NCBI GenBank assembly: GCA_902462295.1
Contig: CABQAZ010000005.1
Location: 1 to 64,000 of the forward strand
From: an uncultured Clostridium sp.
GTDB lineage: Bacteria; Bacillota; Clostridia; TANB77; CAG-508
DNA: 64,000 nt
Reading direction: 5' to 3'
A model generated the notes under the pieces. The model was not told where the DNA came from, did no database searches, and saw nothing but the letters and a program-made list of their open reading frames with translations. A program made the position numbers and the translations under genes. The stretch's first letter is position 1, and each line of letters starts with the position of its first letter. Shown one piece after another: positions 17,778 through 26,915 of this stretch.

Positions 17778-19305
17778 ATGCTATCAAAAATAAAATCAAT
17801 AGCACTAAATGGGTTGGATGGAAATTTAGTAGAAATTCAAACAGATATAAGTAATGGAATACCAGAGTTTGAAATTGTAGGATTGCCTGATACTACAGTG
17901 AAAGAGGCTAAAAAAAGAATACAAACAGCTATTAAAAATTCTAAAATAGAATTTCCTAATAAAAAAATTTTAATTAATTTAGCTCCAGCCAATATTAGGA
18001 AAGAGGGAAGTAGTTTTGATTTAGCAATGGCTACACGGAATACTAATTGCTATGGGTATTATTTCACAAATAGATATAAGTAAATTAGCGAGTACAATAT
18101 TTATAGGAGAACTTTCTTTAGATGGAAAGATAAATAGAACAAATGGAGTATTACCAATGTGTATAGAAGCAAAAGAACTTGGAATAAAAACTGTTATATT
18201 GCCAAAGGCAAATGCAAATGAAGCAACAATTATTTCAGAACTTGATATTATACCTGTTTCTAATATAGAAGAATTGGTTAAACATTTAAATAATGAAAAA
18301 CAAATAAAAAAATATGTGATAAATAATTATAATCTAAAAGAAAAATATAATATTGATTTTTCAGAGGTTAAAGGTCAAGAAAATGTGAAAAGAGCATTAG
18401 AAGTAACTGCAGCAGGAGGTCATAATTGTATTATGATAGGAAGCCCAGGTTCTGGAAAAACAATGATGGCAAAAAGATTAGTTACAATTTTACCAGAATT
18501 AACATTAGAAGAAAAAATGGAAATTACTAAGATACATAGTATTTCTGGAGAACTAAGAAAAGATGGACTAGTAACTAATCGACCATTTAGAATGCCACAT
18601 CATACTGTTCCAATAGGAACTATGATAGGAGGAGGAAGAATACCACAGCCTGGAGAAATAAGTTTAGCACATTATGGAGTGTTATTTTTAGATGAGTTGA
18701 CAGAATTTAATAGAAATATTTTGGAATCATTAAGAGAGCCATTAGAAAATAGAGAAATAATAATAAACCGATTAAGTGGAAATTATCGATATCCATGTAA
18801 TTTTATGTTTGTTGCAAGTATGAATCCGTGTCCATGTGGGTATTATGGTGATGAAGAAAAGGAATGCAAATGTACACAACAAGAAATACATAGATATTTA
18901 AGAAAGATAAGTGGTCCATTACTGGATAGAATAGATATACAAATACAAGTTAAAAGACCTAAATATGAAAAAGTTAGTTCTAGAGAAAGAGTAGAAAATT
19001 CAGATGAAATACGTAGGAGAGTTAATAAAGCAAGGAAAATACAATTAGAAAGATACAAAAATTATGAAATTTATTCAAATGCAGAACTTACAACAAAAAT
19101 GGTAGCTGAATTTTGTAAGTTAGACATTAAAAGCGAACAATTATTAGAAAATGCATTCAAAAAATTCAAATTAAGTGTTAGAGCATATGAAAGGATTTTA
19201 AAAGTTGCAAGAACAATAGCAGATTTAGATGGAAAGGTTGATATAGAATTTATGCACATTGCAGAAGCAATTCAATTTAGAGGTCTAGATAAAATTATAA
19301 ATTGA
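17778..19305 (+). CDS. YifB/ComM family Mg-chelatase-like AAA+ ATPase, interrupted by a +1 shift at CGG
   Basis: Codons 1-86 (start after TTAGGAGGGAAAAC) match the YifB N-terminus: DISNGIPEFEIVGLPDTTVK and INLAPANIRKEGSSFDLAMA. The zero frame then reads ACA CGG (18036-18038) and ends after 15 unrelated codons. Skipping one base gives GGA and continues GILIAMGIISQ, the expected family sequence, to 19305. The joined protein is 508 residues, the normal YifB length. The AAA+ core has Walker A GSPGSGKTMMAKRL, LFLDELTEF as Walker B, and NPCPCGYYGD. ComM is a helicase acting in branch migration during transformation. dprA follows 22 bases later, supporting a DNA-uptake or recombination setting. Confidence 0.85.
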
Positions 19306-19327
19306 TGATATAGGAGGTGATAAAAAG

Positions 19328-20221
19328 ATGAGACCAATTATAATTGAGTATGCAAGTAAATTATATCCTGAAATATTAAGAAATATAAAAAATCCACCAT
19401 CAAGATTATATGCATTAGGAAATATAGAAATTTTAAATAAACATGGTATTGCTGTTGTAGGTTCTCGTACAAATACACAATATGGTGAAAAAATGTGCAA
19501 AATGTTTGTGAAAAATTTAGTAGATTATAATATAAATATTATAAGTGGATTAGCATTTGGAATAGACAGTATTGCACATTCAACATGTGTTAAGAATTTA
19601 GGAAATACTATTGCTGTTTTACCATCTGGATTGGAAAACATTTGTAAGGTTACAAATAAAACATTGATAAATGATATCATTAATAATAATGGTGTTATTA
19701 TATCAGAATATGAAAATTCGGTAATGGCAAATTCTAAAAAATTTCTTGAAAGAAATAGAATTGTTGCAGGATTAGGATTAGGAACATTAGTGGTAGAAGC
19801 GGGATATAGAAGTGGAACAAGTGTTACTGCAAGATATACTCATCAAAATAAAAAGCCTGTATTTTGTATACCAAGTAGTTTAGAAAATAATAAAGGAAGA
19901 ACTACAAATATTCTTATTCAACAAGGAGCAAAATTGGTCACTTCTGCAGATGATATAATAAAAGAAATTTATAAAAATAATCCGAAAATTCATTTAGTAA
20001 AAAAAGAAAGAAAAGTAAAAGACAATAGACTTAATATTTCTCCAGAATTATTAAAAATATATAATGAAATAAATGATATTCCAAAAGATATTAATCAGAT
20101 AGCCAAAAGAGTCAAAAGTTCAATTAGTGAAGTGAATTATAAAATTATGATATTACAATTAGAAGATAGAATAATAGAATTGCCAGGACAAAGGTTTATT
20201 AGAAACAATAATAGTGATTAG
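19328..20221 (+). CDS. dprA: DNA-processing protein DprA
   Basis: The 297-residue protein carries the Rossmann-like DprA core: YALGNIEILNKHGIAVVGSR, NIISGLAFGIDSIAHSTC, TIAVLPSGLENI, RNRIVAGLGLGTLVVEAGYRSG in sequence, and a C-terminal winged-helix segment from about residue 230. DprA loads RecA on incoming single-stranded DNA. The N-terminal SAM-like extension present in many DprA proteins is short here. The start follows AGGAGGTGATAAAAAG. It sits between yifB and yraN, the usual order yifB-dprA-yraN in this type of genome. Confidence 0.92.
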   Translation: MRPIIIEYASKLYPEILRNIKNPPSRLYALGNIEILNKHGIAVVGSRTNTQYGEKMCKMFVKNLVDYNINIISGLAFGIDSIAHSTCVKNLGNTIAVLPSGLENICKVTNKTLINDIINNNGVIISEYENSVMANSKKFLERNRIVAGLGLGTLVVEAGYRSGTSVTARYTHQNKKPVFCIPSSLENNKGRTTNILIQQGAKLVTSADDIIKEIYKNNPKIHLVKKERKVKDNRLNISPELLKIYNEINDIPKDINQIAKRVKSSISEVNYKIMILQLEDRIIELPGQRFIRNNNSD

Positions 20222-20241
20222 ATAAAGGAAGGAAAAAAAGA

Positions 20242-20592
20242 ATGAATAAAAGAAAATTTGGTATAATAGGTGAAAAGATTGCTAAAGGTTATTTAGAAAA
20301 TAAAGGATATGAAATATTAAAAACTAATTTTTATACAAAAGTAGGAGAAATAGATATAATATCAAAAAAGGATAATAGTATTATATTTTTTGAGGTAAAA
20401 ACCAGAAGTGATTTAAAATATGGTACTCCAGCTATGTCTGTTAATAAGGTAAAAAAGAAACATATAAAAAATGTTGCAAAAATTTATATTCATACTAATA
20501 AACTATATAAATATGATATCAGATTTGATGTAATTGAAATTATTATAAAAAATGGAAAATGCAAGATTAATCATATTGAGAAGATTATGTAA
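20242..20592 (+). CDS. YraN family protein (UPF0102)
   Basis: This 116-residue protein has the family pattern: GIIGEKIAKGYLENKGYEIL, then KVGEIDIISKKDNSIIFFEV with an ExD...ExK-like core ending in FFEVKTRSD. This is a small PD-(D/E)xK-like domain related to Holliday junction resolvases; its cellular role is not settled. It starts after AAGGAAGG, 20 bases behind dprA, and ends five bases before the -35 box of the rsmA promoter. Confidence 0.9.
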   Translation: MNKRKFGIIGEKIAKGYLENKGYEILKTNFYTKVGEIDIISKKDNSIIFFEVKTRSDLKYGTPAMSVNKVKKKHIKNVAKIYIHTNKLYKYDIRFDVIEIIIKNGKCKINHIEKIM

Positions 20593-20596
20593 AACC

Positions 20597-20626
20597 TTGA
20601 CAAAAATCCCGAAAATTATATATAAT
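20597..20626 (+). promoter_or_regulatory. Sigma-A promoter of rsmA
   Basis: TTGACA at 20597-20602 and TATAAT at 20621-20626 with an 18-base spacer. The -35 box starts five bases after the yraN stop. About 75 bases of leader separate the -10 box from the rsmA start. Confidence 0.8.
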
Positions 20627-20701
20627 GAACAAGTAAAAAGAGATTATTGTTTATAGGTAGAACATCATAAAAACCTAAATAAAATATTAAGGAAGCTATA
20701 A

Positions 20702-21559
20702 ATGAATATATTAGAAGAAACGAAAAGCATAATGAAAAAGTATAATATAAGAGCAAATAAGAGTTTAGGACAAAATTTTTTAATTAATAATGAAGTTGTT
20801 GAAAATATAGTAAGTAGCAGTGAACTAACAAAAGAAGACATGGTAATAGAAATAGGACCAGGGTTAGGAACTTTAACTAAATATTTATTAAAAGAAGCTG
20901 GAAAAGTTTTATGCATAGAATTAGATAATAAAATGATAGGAATTTTAGAAGAAAGATTTTCTGAATATGATAATTTTGAAATAATAAATGCAGATGTATT
21001 AAAAGTAAATCTTAATGAAATTATAAATGAAAACAAAAAATCAGAAAATATAAAAAAAGTAAAGATAGTAGCAAATTTGCCATATTATATAACAACACCA
21101 ATAATAATGAAATTACTTGAAGAAAAACTTGACATTGAAAGTATAACAGTAATGATACAAAAAGAAGTAGCTGATAGATTAATAGAAACACCTGGTGGAA
21201 AAAATACAGGTGCAATAACATATACAGTATACTATTATTGTAATTCTGAAAAGATAATGGAAGTACCAAATAGTTCATTCATACCAGAACCAGAAGTAAC
21301 TTCTGAAGTAATAAAAATGAATTTGCGTACTGAGCCAGTTGTAAAAATAGAAAATCCAGAAGTAATGTTCAATATTATAAAGTGTGCATACATGCAGAGA
21401 AGAAAAACATTATTAAATTCTTTAACAAATGCTAAAATATTTGCCAATAAAGATGATGGAATAAAAATATTAAAAGAACTAAATTTGAATGAAAATATTA
21501 GAGCTGAAAAGTTGTCAATTCAAGATTTTGCTAATATTACAAAATTGATAAATAAATAA
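20702..21559 (+). CDS. rsmA: 16S rRNA dimethyladenosine transferase
   Basis: RsmA (KsgA) uses SAM to dimethylate the two adenosines in helix 45 of 16S rRNA during small-subunit assembly. The 285-residue protein shows KSLGQNFLINNEVVENIV, the SAM-binding IEIGPGLGTLTKYLL, CIELDNKM, the catalytic NLPYYITTPI, and the C-terminal YMQRRKTLLNSL. The start follows TTAAGGAAGCTATAA, a modest site. A hairpin at 21562-21590 lies between it and fmt. Confidence 0.94.
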   Translation: MNILEETKSIMKKYNIRANKSLGQNFLINNEVVENIVSSSELTKEDMVIEIGPGLGTLTKYLLKEAGKVLCIELDNKMIGILEERFSEYDNFEIINADVLKVNLNEIINENKKSENIKKVKIVANLPYYITTPIIMKLLEEKLDIESITVMIQKEVADRLIETPGGKNTGAITYTVYYYCNSEKIMEVPNSSFIPEPEVTSEVIKMNLRTEPVVKIENPEVMFNIIKCAYMQRRKTLLNSLTNAKIFANKDDGIKILKELNLNENIRAEKLSIQDFANITKLINK

Positions 21560-21561
21560 TT

Positions 21562-21590
21562 GCACATTTGAAAATGGGTATTTTATGTGC
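21562..21590 (+). other. Hairpin between rsmA and fmt
   Basis: GCACAT (21562-21567) pairs with ATGTGC (21585-21590), and inner AAAAT pairs with ATTTT. No T-run follows, so it is more likely an mRNA stability or processing element than a terminator. It ends about 10 bases before the fmt ribosome binding site. Confidence 0.35.
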
Positions 21591-21614
21591 TAAGTGAGAA
21601 AGGAATAGAATAAA

Positions 21615-22553
21615 ATGAAAATAGTATTTATGGGAACGCCAGACTTTGCCAAAGAATCATTAGAAGCAGTATATAATGCAAAACAAGAAGTATTAGCAGT
21701 TGTAACAAATCCAGATAGACCAAAGGGAAGAGGAATGAAATTAGTTGCATCACCTGTAAAAGAATTTGCGATTGAAAAAGATTTAAAAATATATCAACCA
21801 GAAAAAATAAAGAAAAATGAAGAATTTATAGAAGAAATAAAAAAATTAAAACCTGATGTTATATGTGTTGTAGCATATGGAAAAATATTACCAAAAGAAA
21901 TATTAGAAATTCCTAGATTAGGATGTGTTAATGTTCATGGTTCATTGCTTCCAAAATATAGAGGAGCAGCACCAATACAATGGTCTGTTTTAAATGGTGA
22001 TAAGACAACAGGAGTAACTACAATGTATATGGATATAGGGATGGATACAGGTGATATGATTTTAAAAGAAGAAATTGAAATAGGAGAAGATGAAACAACA
22101 GGAGAACTTTGGGATAGATTAGCAAAAATAGGTGCTAATCTATTAGTTGAAACTTTAAATCAAATTGAAAATGGAACTGCACCAAGAATCCCACAAGGAG
22201 AAGAATTTTCTATAGCTCCAATGTTAGATAAAGAAATGTCAAAAATAGACTGGAAAAATAAAAGTGCAAAAGAAATAAAAAATTTAGTAAGAGGATTAAA
22301 TCCAATAATGGGAACATACTCATATTTAGATGGCAAAAAAATTAAAATTTGGAAAGTAGATGTTTTTCCAGATAATGATTATGATGTTGAAAAAGGAACA
22401 GTTATAAAATCAGATAGTAAAGATGGATTATATATTAAAGCTAAAGATGGGATTATAAAGGTTATAGAAATTCAAGGTGAAAATTCTAAAAAAATGCCTA
22501 TACAAGATTTTTTAAGAGGAAATAAAATTGAAGAGGGCATGATATTTAAATAA
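21615..22553 (+). CDS. fmt: Methionyl-tRNA formyltransferase
   Basis: Fmt formylates initiator Met-tRNA with 10-formyltetrahydrofolate. The 312-residue protein has MKIVFMGTPDFAKESLEAV, the catalytic VVAYGKILPKEIL and NVHGSLLPKYRGAAPIQWS (HGSLLP loop), and the C-terminal tRNA-binding domain from about residue 205. The start follows GAAAGGAATAGAATAA. The peptide deformylase gene often beside fmt is not in the window. Confidence 0.95.
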   Translation: MKIVFMGTPDFAKESLEAVYNAKQEVLAVVTNPDRPKGRGMKLVASPVKEFAIEKDLKIYQPEKIKKNEEFIEEIKKLKPDVICVVAYGKILPKEILEIPRLGCVNVHGSLLPKYRGAAPIQWSVLNGDKTTGVTTMYMDIGMDTGDMILKEEIEIGEDETTGELWDRLAKIGANLLVETLNQIENGTAPRIPQGEEFSIAPMLDKEMSKIDWKNKSAKEIKNLVRGLNPIMGTYSYLDGKKIKIWKVDVFPDNDYDVEKGTVIKSDSKDGLYIKAKDGIIKVIEIQGENSKKMPIQDFLRGNKIEEGMIFK

Positions 22554-22607
22554 AAATGAATAAAAAAACTAAATTAGTACATAATGGATATGAAAGAGAG
22601 GTACATT

Positions 22608-23045
22608 ATGGAAGAAATAGTTAAATGTTTGAACGAATTTCTAAGTGATTTAGAAATATTTAATGTCAAATTACAAAATTATCATTGGAATGTAACAGGA
22701 AAAGGATTTTTTGTAACACACGAGAAATTGGAAGAATATTATGATGAAATAAGAGAACAAATTGATGAAATTGCAGAACATATTTTATCATTAGGTCATC
22801 AACCATTTGGAACAATGAAAGATTTTATGAGTAATTCAGAAATTCAAGAAGCTCAGAATGAGAAAATAAAAAGCTTAGAAATAATAAAAGTTTTAATACA
22901 GGATATACAAATATTGGATAAAAAAGCACATCAAATAAAACAAGAAGCGGAAAAAAATTCATGTTATTCAACATCATCGATGATTGATAATTATTTGAGT
23001 AATTATACAAAAAAATTATGGATGTTAAATGAAATGCTTAAATAA
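22608..23045 (+). CDS. Dps/ferritin-like protein
   Basis: The 145-residue four-helix protein has the Dps ferroxidase pattern: LQNYHWNVTGKGFFVTHEKLEE in sequence (first half carries the HW-x-V motif), then DEIREQIDEIAEHILSLG. Dps dodecamers bind and oxidise iron and protect DNA. I choose ATG at 22608 because AAAGAGAGG lies seven bases upstream; two earlier in-frame ATGs at 22584 and 22593 lack sites. A strong terminator at 23059 ends the gene, so the iron-protection protein closes the rsmA-fmt transcript. Confidence 0.88.
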   Translation: MEEIVKCLNEFLSDLEIFNVKLQNYHWNVTGKGFFVTHEKLEEYYDEIREQIDEIAEHILSLGHQPFGTMKDFMSNSEIQEAQNEKIKSLEIIKVLIQDIQILDKKAHQIKQEAEKNSCYSTSSMIDNYLSNYTKKLWMLNEMLK

Positions 23046-23058
23046 ATCATAAAAAATA

Positions 23059-23093
23059 AAATCACTTAATAAATATAATTAAGTGATTTTTTT
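23059..23093 (+). terminator. Intrinsic terminator after dps
   Basis: AAATCACTTAAT pairs perfectly with ATTAAGTGATTT (ending 23089) and runs into TTTTTTTC. It is the clean end of the rsmA-fmt-dps unit. A possible murE promoter follows (TATACA at 23104, TATAAT at 23127, 17 bases apart). Confidence 0.88.
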
Positions 23094-23160
23094 CTTTTTA
23101 TACTATACAAAAAAGAAAATTAGTTATATAATATAAACGATTATAAAAAAGGAGGACAAT

Positions 23161-24624
23161 ATGGAATTAAAAAAGATTTTAGTAGGAATAGAAGATTTAA
23201 AAGCAAAGGGAAATTTAGACTTAGATATAAAGGGAATAGACAGTAATTCAAAAAAAATAAAACCAGGATATATGTTTGTAGCAATAAAAGGATTTAGTAC
23301 AGATGGTCATAAATATATAAATGACGCAATAGAATCAGGAGCAACAGTTATAGTTGTACAAGAGGGATGTGATTTAAAATCAATAAAATTATCAACTGAT
23401 GTAACAGTAATAATGACAAAAGACACAAGAAAAGCATTAGCAATTTTCAGTTGTAATTTTTATGGAAATCCATCAAAAAAATTAAAATTAATAGGAGTAA
23501 CAGGAACAAAAGGAAAAACTACAACAACTTTTATGATAAAAGAAATATTAGAAAAAGCAGGTCATAAAGTAGGATTAATAGGGACAATAGCAACATATAT
23601 AAATGGAAATATGATTTCAGAAAGTAGTAGAACAACACCTGAAAGCACAGAATTACAAAGAACTTTTGCACAAATGGTAGAAGCAGGAGTAGAATATGCA
23701 ATAATGGAAGTATCATCACAAAGTTTGAAATTACATAGAGTAGATGGATGTGAATTTGATATAGTAGTATTTACAAACTTTTCAGAAGATCATATCAGTG
23801 AAAAGGAACATCCAGACATGCAAGACTATTTTGAATCGAAACTAAAATTATTTAAAATGTGTGATAATGGTATAGTTAATGTAGATGATATACAAGTTTC
23901 TAAAGTACCAAAAATGTTTCCAGAAAGTAAAATAATGACATATGGAATAGATAATTTTTGTGAAGTATTAGCAAAAGATATTACAATAACAAATTCATAT
24001 GTAGATTTTAGAGTAAAAATATCTGATAGAAATGAAAGAGTAAAAGTTGATATACCAGGAAGATTTAGCGTATATAATGCTTTAGCTGCAATATGTGTAG
24101 CTAAAAAATTAGGAATATCATCAGATAAAGTAATAGAAGCATTAGCAGAAATAAAGGTTCCTGGAAGATCTGAAATGGTTCCAAATAAAAAAGAAATTCC
24201 AATAATGATAGATTATGCACATTCACCAGAAAGTTTGCAAAATATATTATCAGCAGTAAAAAGTTATACAAGAGGAAAAGTAATTTCTGTATTTGGATGT
24301 GGAGGAGATAGAGATAAGGCTAAAAGACCTATAATGGGTGAAATTTCTGGAAGAATAGCAGATTTTACATTTATAACATCAGATAATCCACGTACAGAAA
24401 ATCCAGAAGAAATAGTAAAAGAAATTGAAGAAGGAATTAAGAAGACTAAAGGAAATTATAAAGTAGTAGTTGACAGAACAGAAGCAATAAAAGAAGCCAT
24501 AAAAATGGCAACAAAATTAGATATTATTGTTCTTGCTGGAAAAGGGCATGAACCATATCAAGAAATAAATGGAGAAAAATTCCCATATGATGAAAGAATT
24601 ATAGTAAAAGAAATTATAGGATAA
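23161..24624 (+). CDS. murE: UDP-MurNAc-L-Ala-D-Glu:meso-diaminopimelate ligase
   Basis: MurE adds the third amino acid to the peptidoglycan stem peptide. The 487-residue protein has the ATP loop GVTGTKGKTTTTFM, the central YAIMEVSSQSLKLHRVDG, the C-terminal MIDYAHSPESL, and D408-N-P-R411 in TSDNPRTENPEEIV. DNPR is typical of enzymes that use meso-diaminopimelate rather than lysine, so the wall is probably of the DAP type. It starts after AAAGGAGGACAAT. The usual next gene murF is missing; a hairpin and then mraY follow. Confidence 0.94.
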   Translation: MELKKILVGIEDLKAKGNLDLDIKGIDSNSKKIKPGYMFVAIKGFSTDGHKYINDAIESGATVIVVQEGCDLKSIKLSTDVTVIMTKDTRKALAIFSCNFYGNPSKKLKLIGVTGTKGKTTTTFMIKEILEKAGHKVGLIGTIATYINGNMISESSRTTPESTELQRTFAQMVEAGVEYAIMEVSSQSLKLHRVDGCEFDIVVFTNFSEDHISEKEHPDMQDYFESKLKLFKMCDNGIVNVDDIQVSKVPKMFPESKIMTYGIDNFCEVLAKDITITNSYVDFRVKISDRNERVKVDIPGRFSVYNALAAICVAKKLGISSDKVIEALAEIKVPGRSEMVPNKKEIPIMIDYAHSPESLQNILSAVKSYTRGKVISVFGCGGDRDKAKRPIMGEISGRIADFTFITSDNPRTENPEEIVKEIEEGIKKTKGNYKVVVDRTEAIKEAIKMATKLDIIVLAGKGHEPYQEINGEKFPYDERIIVKEIIG

Positions 24625-24634
24625 ATTGAAAGAA

Positions 24635-24658
24635 AATTGGTGAAAACCAATTCTTTTT
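24635..24658 (+). terminator. Hairpin with T-run between murE and mraY
   Basis: AATTGGT (24635-24641) pairs with ACCAATT (24646-24652) around GAAA, and CTTTTTC follows. It has the form of a weak intrinsic terminator or attenuator that could lower transcription from murE into mraY. Confidence 0.5.
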
Positions 24659-24700
24659 CAAGTAATAATACAAAAGTAAACATAGGAAAGGTTGATAAAA

Positions 24701-25678
24701 TTGGAATTTCAAACAAGAATATTGTTGTTATCATTTGCGATAACAATAGTTTTAGGTATGATAATAGTACCAATATTAAGGAAACTTAAAGTAGGGCAAA
24801 TAGAAAGAGATGATGGACCAGAAAGTCATTTAAAAAAGCAAGGAACACCAACAATGGGTGGAATAATAATAATGTTAGGAATTGTAATTGTAACAATAGC
24901 TACATATATCTATTATGCACCAAAAGATGCAGAATTAGCCAAAAACTTATTGCCAATATTAGGATTAACGATAGGATTTGGAATTATAGGTTTTATAGAT
25001 GATTTTAAAAAATTAGTATTAAAAAATACAAAAGGATTAAAACCTAGTTTAAAGATGTTAGGACTATTAATAATATCAGTTGTATATGTTATGTATTTAG
25101 TAAAAGGATTAGATATAGGTACAAACACGTATATGCCTATATTGAGAGAATATATAAATATACCAGTTTATGCATATATACCATTTTCAATATTAGTAAT
25201 ACTTGCAACAACAAATGCAGTAAACTTAACAGATGGAATTGATGGATTATCATCAAGTGTATGTACAATAATTATTACATGTTTAACAATTATTGCAACA
25301 ATGTTTGAAGTAAAAGAAATAGTAGTATTTGGTGCAATAGTTATTGGAGCTGTTTTAGGATTTTTAATGTTTAATATACATCCAGCAAAAGTTTTTATGG
25401 GAGATACAGGCTCATTATTTTTAGGAGGAGTAATATCAGGAATAGCATTATACTTAAAAATGCCACTTATATTATTAGTAATAGCTATAATACCTGTAAT
25501 AGAAACAATTTCAGTAATAATACAAGTAACTTATTTTAAAATGACAGGAAAAAGAGTATTTAAAATGGCACCAATTCATCATCATTTTGAATTATCAGGA
25601 TGGAGAGAAAATCAAGTTGTAATGTTATTCAGTGTTATAACTTTGGTGGTAAGTGTTATAGGACTAAAGATAGTATAG
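24701..25678 (+). CDS. mraY: Phospho-MurNAc-pentapeptide transferase
   Basis: MraY transfers phospho-MurNAc-pentapeptide to undecaprenyl phosphate, giving lipid I. The roughly 325-residue protein is a ten-helix membrane enzyme with LKKQGTPTMGGIIIM, the FIDDFKK loop, NAVNLTDGIDGL, FMGDTGSLFLGG and the MAPIHHHFELSGW loop typical of the family. The start is TTG; I prefer 24701 because GGAAAGG lies about ten bases upstream, while the in-frame TTG at 24692 is too close to it. Next gene is ftsW, 21 bases on. Confidence 0.93.
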   Translation: MEFQTRILLLSFAITIVLGMIIVPILRKLKVGQIERDDGPESHLKKQGTPTMGGIIIMLGIVIVTIATYIYYAPKDAELAKNLLPILGLTIGFGIIGFIDDFKKLVLKNTKGLKPSLKMLGLLIISVVYVMYLVKGLDIGTNTYMPILREYINIPVYAYIPFSILVILATTNAVNLTDGIDGLSSSVCTIIITCLTIIATMFEVKEIVVFGAIVIGAVLGFLMFNIHPAKVFMGDTGSLFLGGVISGIALYLKMPLILLVIAIIPVIETISVIIQVTYFKMTGKRVFKMAPIHHHFELSGWRENQVVMLFSVITLVVSVIGLKIV

Positions 25679-25699
25679 TAAGGAAGGAATGAAATCAAA

Positions 25700-26860
25700 A
25701 TGGCAAAGAAAAAAAATAAAATGGCTGGATTTTCTAGCTTTTTGAATAATCCTGTTGATTTTACATTAGTAATAACAGTTCTATTGCTACTGTCATTAGG
25801 ATTGATTATGGTATTATCAGCAAGTTCACCAACTTCATTACAAAAATATGATAATAGTTATTATTTTTTTATAAGACAATTAATATTTGCAGTACTTGGA
25901 ATAATTGGAATGTACTTTGTATCTAGAATAGATTATAGAATTTATCAAAAGTTTTATAAACAAGCTTGGTTGATATCAGCATTTTTATTAGCTATAGTAT
26001 TAGTTTTAGGAAGTGATAGTCATGGTGCTAAAAGGTGGATAGATTTAAAAATAATAACATTTCAACCTTCTGAAATTGTAAAATTTTTAATGATAATATT
26101 TTATGGTGGAATACTTGTAAAAAATAGAAATGATTTAGGAATGTTTTGGAAAGGGCTAGTAAAACATGTATTGTATTTAGTGCCAATTATAGGATTATTG
26201 GTATTAGAACCACATGTAAGTACATCAATGGTAATAATATTTACTTGTTGTATTATGATGATTATGGCAGGATGTAAATTTTGGCAATTTCTATTATCAG
26301 GAATAATTGCTGGAGGCGGAATAGGAACTATAGCGACAGTATTATATTTTATAAGTGACAAATTTCAGGAAAAATTTCAATACATAGTTAGAAGAGTAAT
26401 TACTTTTACAAATCCTTGGCAAGATGCTACAGGAGATGGATGGCAAGTAATACAAAGTTTATATGCTATAGGTTCAGGAGGACTATTTGGAACAGGGCTA
26501 GGAGATAGTAAACAAAAATATTTATATTTATCAGAACCACATAATGATTTTATATTTTCTGTTTTAGCAGAAGAACTAGGATTTGTTGGATGTATTCTTG
26601 TTTTTGTATTATTTGCAGTGTTTATTTGGAGAGGTGTTTTGATTGCAATGAAAGCACCAGATATGTTTGGAAGTTTAGTTGCAGTTGGAATTACATCATT
26701 AGTTGGTGTTCAAGTTATTATAAATGTTGCAGTTGTTACATCCTCAATGCCTGTAACAGGAATGCAATTACCATTCTTTAGTTATGGAGGTACAGCTTTG
26801 TTTTTATTACTCTGTGAGGTTGGAGTTTTGCTTAGCATATCTAGAGCTGGTAACAAATAA
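25700..26860 (+). CDS. ftsW: FtsW/RodA/SpoVE family glycosyltransferase
   Basis: The 386-residue protein is a SEDS-family peptidoglycan glycosyltransferase with about ten membrane helices. Marks are LIMVLSASSPTS, HGAKRWIDLKIITFQPSEIV, the long loop with GDGWQVIQSLYAIGSGGLFG, EPHNDFIFSVLAEELGF, and MQLPFFSYGGTALF near the C-terminus. Its place between mraY and murG suits FtsW for division or SpoVE for the spore cortex; sequence alone does not separate them. Start after AAGGAAGG. Confidence 0.9.
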   Translation: MAKKKNKMAGFSSFLNNPVDFTLVITVLLLLSLGLIMVLSASSPTSLQKYDNSYYFFIRQLIFAVLGIIGMYFVSRIDYRIYQKFYKQAWLISAFLLAIVLVLGSDSHGAKRWIDLKIITFQPSEIVKFLMIIFYGGILVKNRNDLGMFWKGLVKHVLYLVPIIGLLVLEPHVSTSMVIIFTCCIMMIMAGCKFWQFLLSGIIAGGGIGTIATVLYFISDKFQEKFQYIVRRVITFTNPWQDATGDGWQVIQSLYAIGSGGLFGTGLGDSKQKYLYLSEPHNDFIFSVLAEELGFVGCILVFVLFAVFIWRGVLIAMKAPDMFGSLVAVGITSLVGVQVIINVAVVTSSMPVTGMQLPFFSYGGTALFLLLCEVGVLLSISRAGNK

Positions 26861-26915
26861 TATAAAAAATCAACAAAGTAAAATAAGGGCTTAAAGTGCT
26901 CAAATGGAGGTCAAA

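Noticed and set aside
26590..26781. Plus-strand Cys-rich frame inside ftsW
   Set aside because: It is an alternative frame of a conserved membrane protein; the cysteines come from TGT/TGC in the other frame.
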